Below, piece after piece: positions 52,936 through 61,868 of a stretch of 64,000 bases of DNA. The stretch comes from an uncultured Lachnospiraceae bacterium. GTDB taxonomy: Bacteria > Bacillota > Clostridia > Lachnospirales > Lachnospiraceae. Location of the stretch: the NCBI GenBank assembly GCA_910576815.1, contig CAJTKA010000002.1:131113-195112 (forward strand), read 5' to 3'. How positions within the stretch are numbered: position 1 is the first letter of the stretch; each line of letters begins with the position of its first letter. The position numbers and the translations under genes are program-made. Under the pieces are notes generated by a model, which saw only the letters and a program-made list of their open reading frames with translations, searched no databases and had not been told where the DNA came from.

Positions 52936-55665
52936 TTACTTGGCTTCATACCAGTCCGTGCCTGTATGCAGGTCGATTTCCAAGCGCACGGACAACTCCG
53001 CCGCCTGCTGCATTTCTTCCGTAAGGATGCGGTGCACCGCCTCCTCCTCAGACGTTTCCGTCTCGATCAAAAGCTCATCATGCACCTGTAAAATCAGGCG
53101 GGATTTCAGATTCTCCCGATGCAGCCTCTCCCACACGCGGATCATGGCGATCTTCATGATATCCGCCGCCGTCCCCTGGATGGGGGAATTCATCGCCACC
53201 CGCTCCCCAAAGGACCGCTGCATGAAATTGTTAGACGAAAGCTCCGGAATCGGACGTCTGCGTCCGTACATGGTCGCCACAAAGCCCTGCTCTTTGGCCT
53301 TTGCCACCATACCGTCAAGGAAGCGCTTCACCCCCGGATAAGTCTCAAAATACTGCTCAATATATTCTGCGGCTTCCTTCTTGGAGATGCTCAAGTCCTG
53401 ACTCAAGCCAAAGGAACTGATGCCGTAGACGATGCCGAAATTGACCGCCTTGGCATTGCGTCTTTGTAAGTCCGTCACCTCCTCAAAAGGTGTGTGGAAC
53501 ACCTTGGAAGCGGTGATGCGGTGAATGTCCTCTTCCATCTGATAGGCTTCGATCAACTGCTTATCATCGGACATATGCGCTAAAATCCGCAGCTCAATCT
53601 GGGAATAGTCGGCATCCATGAACAAATACCCTTCCCGCGGCACAAACACCTTGCGGATCCTGCGTCCCAGCTCCATGCGCATGGGGATATTCTGCAAATT
53701 CGGCTCCGTCGAACTGATCCGCCCCGTGGCGGTGATGGTCTGGTTAAAGGTCGAATGGATCCTGCCGTCCTCCGCAATGCAGGCAAACAATCCTTCCGCA
53801 TAGGTGGACTTTAACTTGGCAAGTCCTCTGTACTCCAAAATATCCGATACGATCGGATAGTCCGGCGCCAGCTTTTCCAACACATCCGCTGCCGTGGAAT
53901 AGCCTGTTTTTGTCTTTTTGCCTCCCTTGATCCCCATCTTTTCAAAGAGGATCTCCGCCAGCTGCTTGGGCGAATTGATGTTAAAAGTGCAGTCCGCCTG
54001 CCTGTAAATCGCCTGTTCCAATTCCGTGATACGTCCGGTCAGCGCCTCGCCGTAAGCCTTTAGCTCCTTGGGCTGCACTAGCACGCCGTACTGCTCCATA
54101 TCATAAAGCACCCTTGAGAGCGGCATCTCAATCTCATAAAAGAGAGACTCCATTCCCTGCTCGGCAAGCTTGTCCCCCAGCACCTTGCCCGCCGCCAGAC
54201 AGACATAAGCCTGATAACAGGCATACTGCGCAAAAGCCTGCGGTTCCTTTTCATACGCCTGCGCATAAGTGCCTTTCCCGCAAACCTGCGCCCTGTCCGG
54301 GATCGTCAGCGACAGATACTCGCCCGCAATATCCTCCGTCTGGTAATCGCTCTTTAAGGGGTTGATAAGATAAGCCGCGATTAAAATGTCAAAATACCTT
54401 CTCTCCCGATAAGGTTTAAGCACATCCTGCACGCCTGCCTGATCACGCCACATGCTCTCCTTGCCCATATCTTCTATCATATCATAAAAGGATTTTGCAT
54501 CAAATACATTTAGTTTACATAACTCATCTTTGTTTAAGGCCGTCAACTGCTCCCGCAGCCAGCCTTCTGTCACCTCTCCCTGACAGGGAAGAAAGGCCAC
54601 GTTGTTCTCCCGGGGCGCAAGCGCGATGCCCATACAGCCGTTTTCCGCTTTGCTGTCGCGAAAAACCGCCAGCCCGATCGCATGAGCGCCTTGCGCATTA
54701 TCTTCCTTTTCCCGACAGGCCGCAAACAGCGCCTCTGCTTCCGCCTTGTCCGTCACGGTACGAAAATCCGCTTCCTGTTTGTTTGAAACCGCCACATCCT
54801 TAGAAAAGCGGGAAAGGATATTCTTAAATTCCAACTGCTTGCAGAGCACATAGGCTTCTTCCGTATAAAAGTCGCCGATCTGTGCCTTGTCAAAAGAAAA
54901 GTCGATCTGTGCGTCCACATTGATGGTCGCCAGCACCTTGCTTAAATCAGCCAGCTCCCTGTTGGTCATCAGCGATTCTTTGATCGCTTTTTTAGAGATT
55001 TCCTCCACATGGGCATAGATATTTTCTAACGATCCGTACGTCACCATCAGCTCCGTGGCGGTCTTTTCTCCCACCTTAGGCACACCGGGGATATTGTCCG
55101 CCGTATCGCCCATCAGCGCCTTTAAGTCAATAAACTGCGTGGGCGTCACCTGATAGGCCGCCTCCACATCCTTCGCATAGTAATCCTCTACCTCCGTGCG
55201 TCCGCCCTTTGTTTTAGGGATACGGATGCGGATGCGATCGGTCGCCACCTGTAACAGATCGCGGTCACCCGAAACCAGAGATACCTCCATCCCTGCTTTC
55301 TCGCCGCGTTTGGCAATCGTCCCCAGGATATCGTCCGCCTCTAAGCCAGCCTGCTCCACCACGCAGATCTTCATGGCGGCAAGGAGCTGCTTCATCACCG
55401 GCACCTGCTCGCGCAGCTCCGTCGGCATCGGCTTCCTGGTGCCCTTATACTCTTTGTAAATCTCATGGCGGAAAGTGGGGGCGTGTACGTCAAAGGCCAC
55501 CGTCAGATAGTCCGCCTGCTCCTCCTCCAGAATCTTAAACATGATATTCAAAAAGCCGTAGATCGCGTTGGTGTGCAGTCCCTGCCCGTTGGTCAGATCA
55601 GGCACCCCGTAGAACGCTCTGTTCAATATGCTGTGTCCGTCTATGAGAACCAGTTTTTCCGCCAT
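52936..55665 (-). CDS. polA: DNA polymerase I
   Basis: 909 residues. The 5'-3' nuclease domain (about 1-290) has VLIDGHSILNRAFYG, DDILGTIA and DLKALMGDTADNIPGVPKVG. The middle 3'-5' exonuclease fold (about 310-480) lacks the usual D-x-E metal motif (HAIGLAVFRDSKAENG), so proofreading is probably absent. The polymerase domain shows DADYSQIELRILAHM, RRNAKAVNFGIVYGIS and QVHDELLIE. It fills gaps and removes RNA primers. Confidence 0.97.
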   Translation of the reverse strand: MAEKLVLIDGHSILNRAFYGVPDLTNGQGLHTNAIYGFLNIMFKILEEEQADYLTVAFDVHAPTFRHEIYKEYKGTRKPMPTELREQVPVMKQLLAAMKICVVEQAGLEADDILGTIAKRGEKAGMEVSLVSGDRDLLQVATDRIRIRIPKTKGGRTEVEDYYAKDVEAAYQVTPTQFIDLKALMGDTADNIPGVPKVGEKTATELMVTYGSLENIYAHVEEISKKAIKESLMTNRELADLSKVLATINVDAQIDFSFDKAQIGDFYTEEAYVLCKQLEFKNILSRFSKDVAVSNKQEADFRTVTDKAEAEALFAACREKEDNAQGAHAIGLAVFRDSKAENGCMGIALAPRENNVAFLPCQGEVTEGWLREQLTALNKDELCKLNVFDAKSFYDMIEDMGKESMWRDQAGVQDVLKPYRERRYFDILIAAYLINPLKSDYQTEDIAGEYLSLTIPDRAQVCGKGTYAQAYEKEPQAFAQYACYQAYVCLAAGKVLGDKLAEQGMESLFYEIEMPLSRVLYDMEQYGVLVQPKELKAYGEALTGRITELEQAIYRQADCTFNINSPKQLAEILFEKMGIKGGKKTKTGYSTAADVLEKLAPDYPIVSDILEYRGLAKLKSTYAEGLFACIAEDGRIHSTFNQTITATGRISSTEPNLQNIPMRMELGRRIRKVFVPREGYLFMDADYSQIELRILAHMSDDKQLIEAYQMEEDIHRITASKVFHTPFEEVTDLQRRNAKAVNFGIVYGISSFGLSQDLSISKKEAAEYIEQYFETYPGVKRFLDGMVAKAKEQGFVATMYGRRRPIPELSSNNFMQRSFGERVAMNSPIQGTAADIMKIAMIRVWERLHRENLKSRLILQVHDELLIETETSEEEAVHRILTEEMQQAAELSVRLEIDLHTGTDWYEAK

Positions 55666-55720
55666 CTATTTCAAAACCTTTCTTACTCTGTATTCCGCAT
55701 CCTTTTCTTTCCCGCAGATC

Positions 55721-56041
55721 TCACATGGATACGATGATCACCGCCGCTACGATCGCCGCTGCCACCGCCAGCTCCAGCCAGAACAAAATATGCCGCAGGG
55801 CCCGATTGATCCGTATCCTGTCGTCCGCACTGTCGAGCGTCTCCACAAGGGCTTCCTGCAGATTAAAATTATTCCCCTGCTCAAGCTGCTCCAATCCCTC
55901 AGAAACCAAAAACTGAATGGACAGCTCCTCCTTGCACTCAGGGCACTCCTCAATATGTTCCAAAAAATCCGCCAAATCGTCCCCGTCCAGCTCATCGTTT
56001 AAGAAGGAGGGTATCGTTTTCTCCGCTTCTTTACAGTTCAT
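55721..56041 (-). CDS. Zinc-finger (anti-sigma-factor-like) membrane protein
   Basis: 106 residues from ATG 56041 (AAGGGGCGG upstream). The N-terminal zf-HC2 motif is MNCKEAEKTIPSFLNDEL...HIEECPECKEEL (H-x3-C-x2-C). A middle helical stretch and one C-terminal membrane helix (FWLELAVAAAIVAAVIIVSM) follow. This layout fits anti-sigma-like proteins, but no sigma factor gene is adjacent, so its partner is unknown. It lies 55 bases upstream of polA. Confidence 0.8.
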   Translation of the reverse strand: MNCKEAEKTIPSFLNDELDGDDLADFLEHIEECPECKEELSIQFLVSEGLEQLEQGNNFNLQEALVETLDSADDRIRINRALRHILFWLELAVAAAIVAAVIIVSM

Positions 56042-56085
56042 ATCCGCCCCTTGACTTTCCCATGCGTTCGCGGTCTCCGTTCCGC

Positions 56086-56145
56086 GCATAAGCAGACTCA
56101 AAATGCTTCGCATTTTTCGTTCGCGTTGCTTATGACTCTGCTTAT
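56086..56145. repeat. Inverted-repeat element with nested hairpin
   Basis: ATAAGCAGA (56088-56096) pairs with TCTGCTTAT (56137-56145), enclosing AAAATGC-TTC-GCATTTT. It has the same general build as the pta-ackA element at 28158-28291 and lies just upstream of the zinc-finger gene. Confidence 0.5.
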
Positions 56146-56223
56146 ACGCAAACATTATACCCCATTGTTGACATAATGAAAAGAGGTTTTTGCGGTATGC
56201 CCAGGCTGTCTCGAAATACGTGC

Positions 56224-56256
56224 CAAAAAAGGCACCAGCTTTTGCCGATGCCTTTT
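56224..56256 (-). terminator. Terminator after the second GH25 lysozyme
   Basis: Minus strand stem of AAAAGGCA type (plus 56249-56256 with 56227-56234) runs directly into a T stretch (plus A 56225-56230). It is about 35 bases past the stop codon. Confidence 0.65.
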
Positions 56257-56289
56257 ATATCCTCGTACTTCTTATGCTTTTTGTCGCTC

Positions 56290-57501
56290 TTAATGTGCCA
56301 GAGCGGACGCTTCCTCAGGCGTGGTCGCTGCTTCCGGTGCAGCCTCGGTTGCGGGTTCTGCAGGTGCCGCCTCAGGAGAAGGCTCCGCAGGCGGTTCGGG
56401 TACGACAGCCGTCGCGATGCCCTTTCCGTTGACTTCGTAGTTTACGCCCTCCACCGTCACGGTCACATTTCTCTGCAATGCACCCGTGGTCGGATCATAA
56501 TAGTAAACGTTGCCGTCAGGTCTGGTCACCAGCCCCCGCATCATCACCGCATTTTCGTCAAAGTAATAATCTTCCCCCTGAATGGTCACATCCTCGCGCA
56601 GAGCATGACCGTCTTTCGTCGCCAGGAAGTATCTGCCCGTCTCATCCTCGAACCAGCAGCCCTTCTGCACGAAACCGTTCTCATCCAAATGATATTTCCT
56701 GTCTTCCCATGCCACCCAGCCGTTACGCTGCATCCGATAGCCTGCATAAAATACCGTCTGGTCTCCTCTGGTGGCAAAACCGTCCGCCACGATGATCTTG
56801 GAATAATCCTTGAACTGATAGTTCATATCCACTCTGGTCGGGATCCCCGCCACTTTGCCGTGAGACGTATTCTGCCAGAATGCCGCGCCGCCGTCATACT
56901 CCAGCGCGTCCGCATACTGCGCTATCCACTTATCATAGCCGATATTACCGATCTTATCGCGGAACATATTGCGGCTGGAATAGACCACAGGATAATAGCC
57001 ATTCGCTTCGATGATCGAGCAGAAGGCATTGATTAGGGCCTGTAACTGCTCGTTCGACATACTTTTATGACAGGGCGCTTCCACGTCGTAGACCACAGGA
57101 TAGCTCACCGTGTAGTTGCCGATCCAGGAAAGGAGCTGGTTAGCCTCATTCTGCGCCTGCTCCACCGTGGAAGCATAAGAGTACAGATAAACGCCTGTGC
57201 GCAGCCCCGCCGCGTTCGCACCGTTCATGTTAGCGTCAAAATAAGGATCGATACCGGAGTTTGTGCTGCCCGCCTTTACGAAAACAAAGGAGACTCCCGA
57301 GGATGGCACCTGACTCCAATCGATCCCCAGATTGTGTTTGGAAACATCGATACCTCTGGCAATGGCGCTGCCCGCGCCGATCGCCTGCGCCTGCATCGAG
57401 GGCGTAAGGGCAAGCGCCCCCGCCAGCGCGAGTGTGAAAACCGCCTTCGCACCCTTCCCTAATTTATGTAAGATTGCTGCTTTCTTATTTTGCTTTATCA
57501 T
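56290..57501 (-). CDS. Secreted GH25 lysozyme with cell-wall-binding repeats
   Basis: 403 residues from ATG 57501. The signal peptide ends near AQA (LALTPSMQAQAIG). The GH25 domain (about 50-235) has RGIDVSKHNLGIDWSQ, SFVFVKAGS, and the acidic VVYDVEAPCH. It is followed by choline/cell-wall-binding-like repeats (about 250-365: GWVAWEDRKYHLDENGFVQKG, EDYYFDENAVMMRG, YYYDPTTGALQRN) and a Pro/Ala/Glu-rich tail. It differs from the membrane-anchored GH25 at 7893. Its promoter carries TGTnAC repeats that recall a WalR site, fitting control by cell-wall state. Confidence 0.93.
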   Translation of the reverse strand: MIKQNKKAAILHKLGKGAKAVFTLALAGALALTPSMQAQAIGAGSAIARGIDVSKHNLGIDWSQVPSSGVSFVFVKAGSTNSGIDPYFDANMNGANAAGLRTGVYLYSYASTVEQAQNEANQLLSWIGNYTVSYPVVYDVEAPCHKSMSNEQLQALINAFCSIIEANGYYPVVYSSRNMFRDKIGNIGYDKWIAQYADALEYDGGAAFWQNTSHGKVAGIPTRVDMNYQFKDYSKIIVADGFATRGDQTVFYAGYRMQRNGWVAWEDRKYHLDENGFVQKGCWFEDETGRYFLATKDGHALREDVTIQGEDYYFDENAVMMRGLVTRPDGNVYYYDPTTGALQRNVTVTVEGVNYEVNGKGIATAVVPEPPAEPSPEAAPAEPATEAAPEAATTPEEASALAH

Positions 57502-57619
57502 TTGTACCTTACATCCGACAGAGACTGCCGAATCATTCCCTTTCGTTTTTTCCCGATCTCTTTTGCAGAGATTGTTTCTCATGTGACTTTGTGACGTTTT
57601 TATTACAAATTGTTATGAA

Positions 57620-57648
57620 ATATTACGTTTTGTCACATTTTGTAACAA
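57620..57648 (-). promoter_or_regulatory. Promoter of the second GH25 lysozyme
   Basis: Minus strand TTGTTA (plus 57643-57648), 17-base spacer, TAATAT (plus 57620-57625). Direct repeats TGTTAC and TGTGAC (minus, plus 57632-57647), ten bases apart, overlap the -35 and spacer. Confidence 0.6.
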
Positions 57649-57725
57649 TCTTTTCCTACTATATCACGTTTTTTTCGGGTTGTATAGCATTTTTTGCAAA
57701 AAGGAAATGGTAAATCATGGAAAAA

Positions 57726-58586
57726 TCACTCGTTAGGACGGTAATAAAAACGTCCGGAAAGCTCCTCTGTGCGAATCGCATTGACAAAGGCGGCTCTGTC
57801 CGCCTCCTTTACCGCTTTGATCACCTCCTTGCTCTCCTCCTTGGAGACCACAGAGTAGACGACCTTTCTTTTCTCATGCTCGTAGGAACCCTCGCCGCTG
57901 AGGATCGTGGCACCGTGCATGCTGACCGTATTGATCGCCTTACAGACCGTGTTCGCATGATTGGTCACGATAAAGAGCGTCTGTTTCTGGTAACGCTTGT
58001 AGAGCATATGCAGGATCTGAGTGGAAGTGTATTGATAGATAATCGAATAGAGCGCCTTATCAAAACCAAACAACAGCCCCGCTATCATAATGATCACCAC
58101 ATTGAAGGCCAGAATAAAGTTCCAGGCATCCACGCCCTTTTTCTCCGACAGATAAATGGAAATAAAGTCCGTGCCTCCTGTCGTGGCATTCATGGCCAGA
58201 CATTGGCTGATCGCAAAACCGCCAATGATGCCGCCGAAAATACTGATCAAAAGAATATCGTAGGTCACCACAATATCCGGAATAATGTCCGTCATAATAC
58301 TTGTCACAAGAATGGAAAGGCAGGAATAGAGCGTAAACTTTTTCCCGATAAAGCGAAATCCGATGTATACCGGTATCGCATTCAGCAGAAGATTCACCGG
58401 CGTGTAGGGAATCTGAATACCGAAGAACATTCTGCAAATGCTTTGAATCAGGATCGTCAGCCCCGCCGCGCCTCCGGGATAAAGCCCTCCCGTACTCACA
58501 AACGTTTTGATATTGACCGCAAACAATGCCGACGCCGCACAGATTACTATGATCCTCCTGCCATCCTTTTTTACATCAAAAGTCAT
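57726..58586 (-). CDS. YitT-family membrane protein (second copy)
   Basis: 286 residues with membrane helices in the first 190 and a DUF2179 domain at the C-terminus (QKQTLFIVTNHANTVCKAIN, YSVVSKEESKEVIKAVKEADRAAFVN). It shares the YitT outline with the protein at 9040 (GGLYPGGAAGLTILIQS, ATTGGTDFISIYL) but is clearly diverged. Role not established. It follows the dCMP deaminase by 15 bases. Confidence 0.87.
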   Translation of the reverse strand: MTFDVKKDGRRIIVICAASALFAVNIKTFVSTGGLYPGGAAGLTILIQSICRMFFGIQIPYTPVNLLLNAIPVYIGFRFIGKKFTLYSCLSILVTSIMTDIIPDIVVTYDILLISIFGGIIGGFAISQCLAMNATTGGTDFISIYLSEKKGVDAWNFILAFNVVIIMIAGLLFGFDKALYSIIYQYTSTQILHMLYKRYQKQTLFIVTNHANTVCKAINTVSMHGATILSGEGSYEHEKRKVVYSVVSKEESKEVIKAVKEADRAAFVNAIRTEELSGRFYYRPNE

Positions 58587-58601
58587 AACATGTCCCCCAT
58601 T

Positions 58602-59117
58602 CTACCCCTTATCCGACTCTAACATCTGTTCTTCGCGCACATACCACTCCAGGTCCTTTGCCGCAATGACACGGTAATTATCCGCGCCCTCTCCCGTTCG
58701 CAGGATCACGCGCTCGATCCCCGCCTGAATGATCTGCCTAGCGCAAAGCGGACAGGGCTTCGCTTCGTGCAGGGAACAGTCTTCGGGATTGATGCTGGTC
58801 AGATACAGGTCTGCTCCCAATGTCTGCTCACGCGAACAGTTTAAGAGGGCGTTCGCCTCCGCATGGATCGCTCTGCACATCGCATACCCTTCTCCCTGGT
58901 GCATATTCCGTTTGATGCGCGGGCATTCTCCGATGTCACAACAGTTCTCAAAGCCTCTGGGCGACCCATTATAACCCGTGGAAAGCACCACATCGTTTTT
59001 CACGACCACCGCACCGTACTTTCTCTTAAGGCAGGTGCTTCTGTAAGCGAAGACCTCCGCACAGTTTAAGTAGGTGTCTTCCTTGGATATTCTCTTGTTT
59101 CCCGATGGTTTGACCAT
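58602..59117 (-). CDS. dCMP deaminase (ComEB-like)
   Basis: 171 residues. The zinc motifs are HAEANALLN and PCPLCARQII (H-A-E with P-C-x2-C), plus GYNGSPRGFENC typical of dCMP deaminases. It turns dCMP to dUMP for thymidylate synthesis. Ribosome site GGAGGCGCACC before ATG. It heads a two-gene transcript with yitT. Confidence 0.92.
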   Translation of the reverse strand: MVKPSGNKRISKEDTYLNCAEVFAYRSTCLKRKYGAVVVKNDVVLSTGYNGSPRGFENCCDIGECPRIKRNMHQGEGYAMCRAIHAEANALLNCSREQTLGADLYLTSINPEDCSLHEAKPCPLCARQIIQAGIERVILRTGEGADNYRVIAAKDLEWYVREEQMLESDKG

Positions 59118-59295
59118 GGTGCGCCTCCAATCCGCTCGTGTCTTTTATCTGTCTGCTATTTCTAAAACAGTATACCAAACTTAAGGCGCTTTTTCAATTT
59201 GATTCATTTTTACTTTTCCCCTCATTTCCATTAAATATTGTACTGTAGCAAAAAATACAGACCAATCATCTTACGATTGGAGAAAAGAGGCTTTT

Positions 59296-59664
59296 ATGGA
59301 ACTTGGAACATTATTGACAATGCTGCGAAAGGAAAAGGGATTACTGCAAAAGGATGTAGCGGACTATTTGCATCTGACTGTCTCGACCGTTTCCAATTAC
59401 GAAAAAAACGTGCGGGTGCCGAATCTCGAAACCCTGGTCAGGCTGGCTGATCTCTATAACGTATCCACGGATTACCTGCTGCAGCGGACTTCCTGTAAGA
59501 GCGGTGTCCGTGCGCTTGGCAGACGATTGTCGGCGGATTTCACCGTAGGGGATCTTGTGAGCACCGCACTGCGGCTGGATCGCTCCGGCACACGCTTTTT
59601 GCTGGAATGCTGCGATCTGCTGCAGCTACGCTGCCGCGCGAATGTCGCAAAGCACCTACGGTAG
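59296..59664 (+). CDS. XRE-family HTH regulator
   Basis: 122 residues. Residues 1-65 are a clear HTH_3 domain (GTLLTMLRKEKGLLQKDVA, LHLTVSTVSNYEKNVRVPNLET). The C-terminal half is poorly conserved and Cys/Arg-rich. A short palindrome (CCAATC-atcttac-GATTGG, 59262-59280) upstream may be its own operator. Target genes unknown; the nearest co-directional gene is the acetyltransferase at 59810. Confidence 0.85.
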   Translation: MELGTLLTMLRKEKGLLQKDVADYLHLTVSTVSNYEKNVRVPNLETLVRLADLYNVSTDYLLQRTSCKSGVRALGRRLSADFTVGDLVSTALRLDRSGTRFLLECCDLLQLRCRANVAKHLR

Positions 59665-59763
59665 ATACCTCATACAAAAAACAGAAATAACGCTGCCTTT
59701 GAAAATCCGCTGAAGGGGATTTATTTAACGTGTGTTTTTGCTGTCGCTATCTTTCGGGATATG

Positions 59764-59772
59764 TGCTATACT
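59764..59772 (+). promoter_or_regulatory. Extended -10 promoter of the acetyltransferase gene
   Basis: TGCTATACT matches TGnTATAAT in all but one position. No good -35 is visible. GGAAGGAG follows before ATG 59810. Confidence 0.5.
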
Positions 59773-59809
59773 GTACTCAACTAAGTTTGAACGCGGAAGG
59801 AGTATTACC

Positions 59810-60595
59810 ATGCAGTTTACAAACAAACGGATTTTAGAGATTGCCATGCAGCAGTCGGCGACGGATGCCAATTGCAGTGCCGCAGATTTCCTGCAGGAAG
59901 AAAATGTGATTGTCACATCAAAGGAAAACCCTGCCGCCAGAAAATATCTGTCGCTTCCTTTTGCCTGCAACCTAATTTCCTACGGCAATAATATCGTCGC
60001 CTCAATCGATGAAACATACCGTTCCATCGTATCGAACTATATCAGTCGTTTTTCTGCAGCACACTGCTTCGAGACCCCTAATTTACATGTGCTGAATGAC
60101 GCCATGCAAAAAGAAGGCTGCCGCATCTGCTTTATGGCTGAATATTTCCTGCCTGATTTAGAGACGCTGAAGGCCCTGTCCTGCCCCTATGAGTTAAGGG
60201 TACTGCACGCGGAAGATTTTGCGCCGCTCTACATCGACGCCTGGAGCAACGCCCTGTGCAAAAAGCGGGCCGAACTGGATGTTTTGGGAATCGGCGCCTA
60301 CGACAACGGAACATTGGTCGGCCTTGCCGGTTGTTCCGCCGACTGCGATACCATGTGGCAAATCGGGGTCGATGTACTTCCAAAATACCGCAGACATGGC
60401 ATCGCCTGCGCCCTTACCAGCCGGCTGGCACTCGAGATCCTTGTGCGGGATAAGGTTCCCTTTTACTGCGCCGCCTGGTCCAATATAAAATCTGTGCGCA
60501 ATGCCATCAAGAGCGGTTTTCGCCCTGCGTGGGTGGAAATGACGGTGAAAAACGCCGGGTTTGTGGAGAAAATGAATGCAGGGAAGGGGGATTGA
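59810..60595 (+). CDS. GNAT-family acetyltransferase with N-terminal extension
   Basis: 261 residues from ATG 59810 (GGAAGGAG upstream). The first 125 residues lack a recognised family. The C-terminal GNAT domain has LVGLAGCSAD, the acetyl-CoA motif VLPKYRRHGIACALTSRLA and SNIKSVRNAIKSGFRPAW. The substrate is unknown. Convergent with the Fic remnant, overlapping the frame that extends from it. Confidence 0.85.
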   Translation: MQFTNKRILEIAMQQSATDANCSAADFLQEENVIVTSKENPAARKYLSLPFACNLISYGNNIVASIDETYRSIVSNYISRFSAAHCFETPNLHVLNDAMQKEGCRICFMAEYFLPDLETLKALSCPYELRVLHAEDFAPLYIDAWSNALCKKRAELDVLGIGAYDNGTLVGLAGCSADCDTMWQIGVDVLPKYRRHGIACALTSRLALEILVRDKVPFYCAAWSNIKSVRNAIKSGFRPAWVEMTVKNAGFVEKMNAGKGD

Positions 60596-60633
60596 CCGCT
60601 ATATAAAATAGCGGCATTTCTCCAAAAAAATTG

Positions 60634-60855
60634 CTGCTCCAATGTCTCCAACATTTTATGGAACATCAAAAAGTGACCGTTCATTTCTTCTACGTCTTTT
60701 GCTCTGTAATAATCATCGGATTTGGGAAGCGTACCATGATCAAACAAAGACGCCGTCTGTTCCTCGGTCAGCGTACTTCCCTCGATCCTGTTTGAATTGT
60801 AAGCAAGCAGCCGCTGCGTAAAAGCATACACGCCGGATCTGTCAGTTTTTTTCAA
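60634..60855 (-). pseudogene. N-terminal remnant of a Fic protein
   Basis: About 74 codons resemble the N-terminal part of Fic proteins (VYAFTQRLLAYNSNRIEG, DDYYRAKDVEEMNGHFLMF), including the self-inhibitory motif S-N-R-I-E-G ([S/T]-x3-E-[G/N]). The sequence breaks off after MLETLEQ, and the catalytic FIDO domain (HPFxDGNGR) is absent. The frame then runs into the back of the acetyltransferase gene. The only start is a TTG without a good site. It is a truncated gene. Confidence 0.75.
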
Positions 60856-61029
60856 TTTGAAATCTTTTTATCAGGAAATCAAAAACTTCTTTACTTCCAA
60901 CAGTGTTCATCCGCGCACCCCAATCTATGTTTTTTCAATCATTTATACTCGTTTTCAAACCCATCAAAGAAACTGATATTATGTTATATCTCATCACTGT
61001 TTTTTATGAAAATCAAATTGAAAAATCAA

Positions 61030-61257
61030 TCAAACGTCCCTTATCACCCTCGACTCCACAAGGCTCATCACGCCGCCGATGATCAAAAGAAACATCGCGA
61101 TATAAATAAAGCCTGAAAACACGATCGCCAGCAGAATCAGCGGCGCGAGTACGAAACAGAGCAGGATCTTAGTGATCCCCCATGCCGCTTTTAAGGCAAG
61201 CACTGCCAGTTTACCAAATACCGTAAACATTAAAATGCAGAATAATAATGTAATCAT
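61030..61257 (-). CDS. Small hydrophobic membrane protein
   Basis: 75 residues from ATG 61257 (GGAGGAAG upstream). Nearly all hydrophobic: two membrane helices (about 2-22 and 30-66) with the cytoplasmic edge at a charged tail (ESRVIRDV). No family recognised. The start overlaps the stop of the preceding 54-codon gene by four bases (ATGA), so the two are translated together. Confidence 0.65.
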   Translation of the reverse strand: MITLLFCILMFTVFGKLAVLALKAAWGITKILLCFVLAPLILLAIVFSGFIYIAMFLLIIGGVMSLVESRVIRDV

Positions 61258-61418
61258 TTTTCTTCCTCCATGTGTGAATTTATCTTTCGGCTTCCCTGTG
61301 TCACTTCTTTTCCCCGAAATTTTGAGGCATCCCGCACGCCTATGGCTGCGCAGTAGGCTTCCTGGTCTTCGATTTTGATCGGGAAGCGACATAGATGGAT
61401 TCTTTCATCGAGCGTCAT
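61254..61418 (-). CDS. Small hypothetical protein
   Basis: 54 residues starting MTLDERIHLCRFPIKIEDQE, from ATG 61418 with AGGAGG six bases upstream. Charged and soluble, with two cysteines (LCRF and AYCAAIG). No family recognised. The ideal ribosome site and the four-base overlap with the next gene support it as real. It may be a regulator or partner of the membrane peptide. Confidence 0.6.
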   Translation of the reverse strand: MTLDERIHLCRFPIKIEDQEAYCAAIGVRDASKFRGKEVTQGSRKINSHMEEEK

Positions 61419-61558
61419 GTGCCACCTCCTCTTTCCGCCGTTCCATTTTGCAATGTTGTTAGCTCGATTATAGAAAGAAATGTCTGAATAATAAAGCCTG
61501 ATATACAGGAATAAAGAGGAGCTATTTCGTTTATTTTAGCAAAATAGCTCCTCTTTCT

Positions 61559-61868
61559 CTATTCTACTACTTTTACGATATCTAACATTTCTTTTGGTGT
61601 TACAATGTATGGTCTTACGGGAGAATGCTTCATATTCCCCGTTACAAGATACGCTTCCGTATCTTTACGTTCTTCCATTAATACTGCATAAAAAACAGCA
61701 TCATCTCTATCAATTACCTCATCTTCTAATATGTAACCATCAACAAATACAGCACGTTTTTTCAATTCCTGCAAAAAAAACGGATATATTCTTTGGTTCA
61801 AAGTTAAACTTTGGACGACTTAACACTTCCTCATATTCAGCAAATATCTCATTATTAATCAGCGGAAT
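61559..61868 (-). pseudogene. C-terminal remnant of a PIN-domain (COG1569-type) toxin, frameshifted
   Basis: IPLINNEIFAEYEEVLSRPK (read in the Rhs frame) continues, after one base is dropped from a run of eight A (plus 61773-61780), into FLQELKKRAVFVDGYILEDE, DRDDAVFYAV, AYLVTGNMKHSP and YIVTPKEMLDIV. Together these are the middle and end of a COG1569 PIN protein with its late acidic residues and the TGN motif. The first 45-50 residues, with the catalytic VDTNV, are missing. It lies directly behind the Rhs toxin domain, in frame with it up to the shift. Confidence 0.7.
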
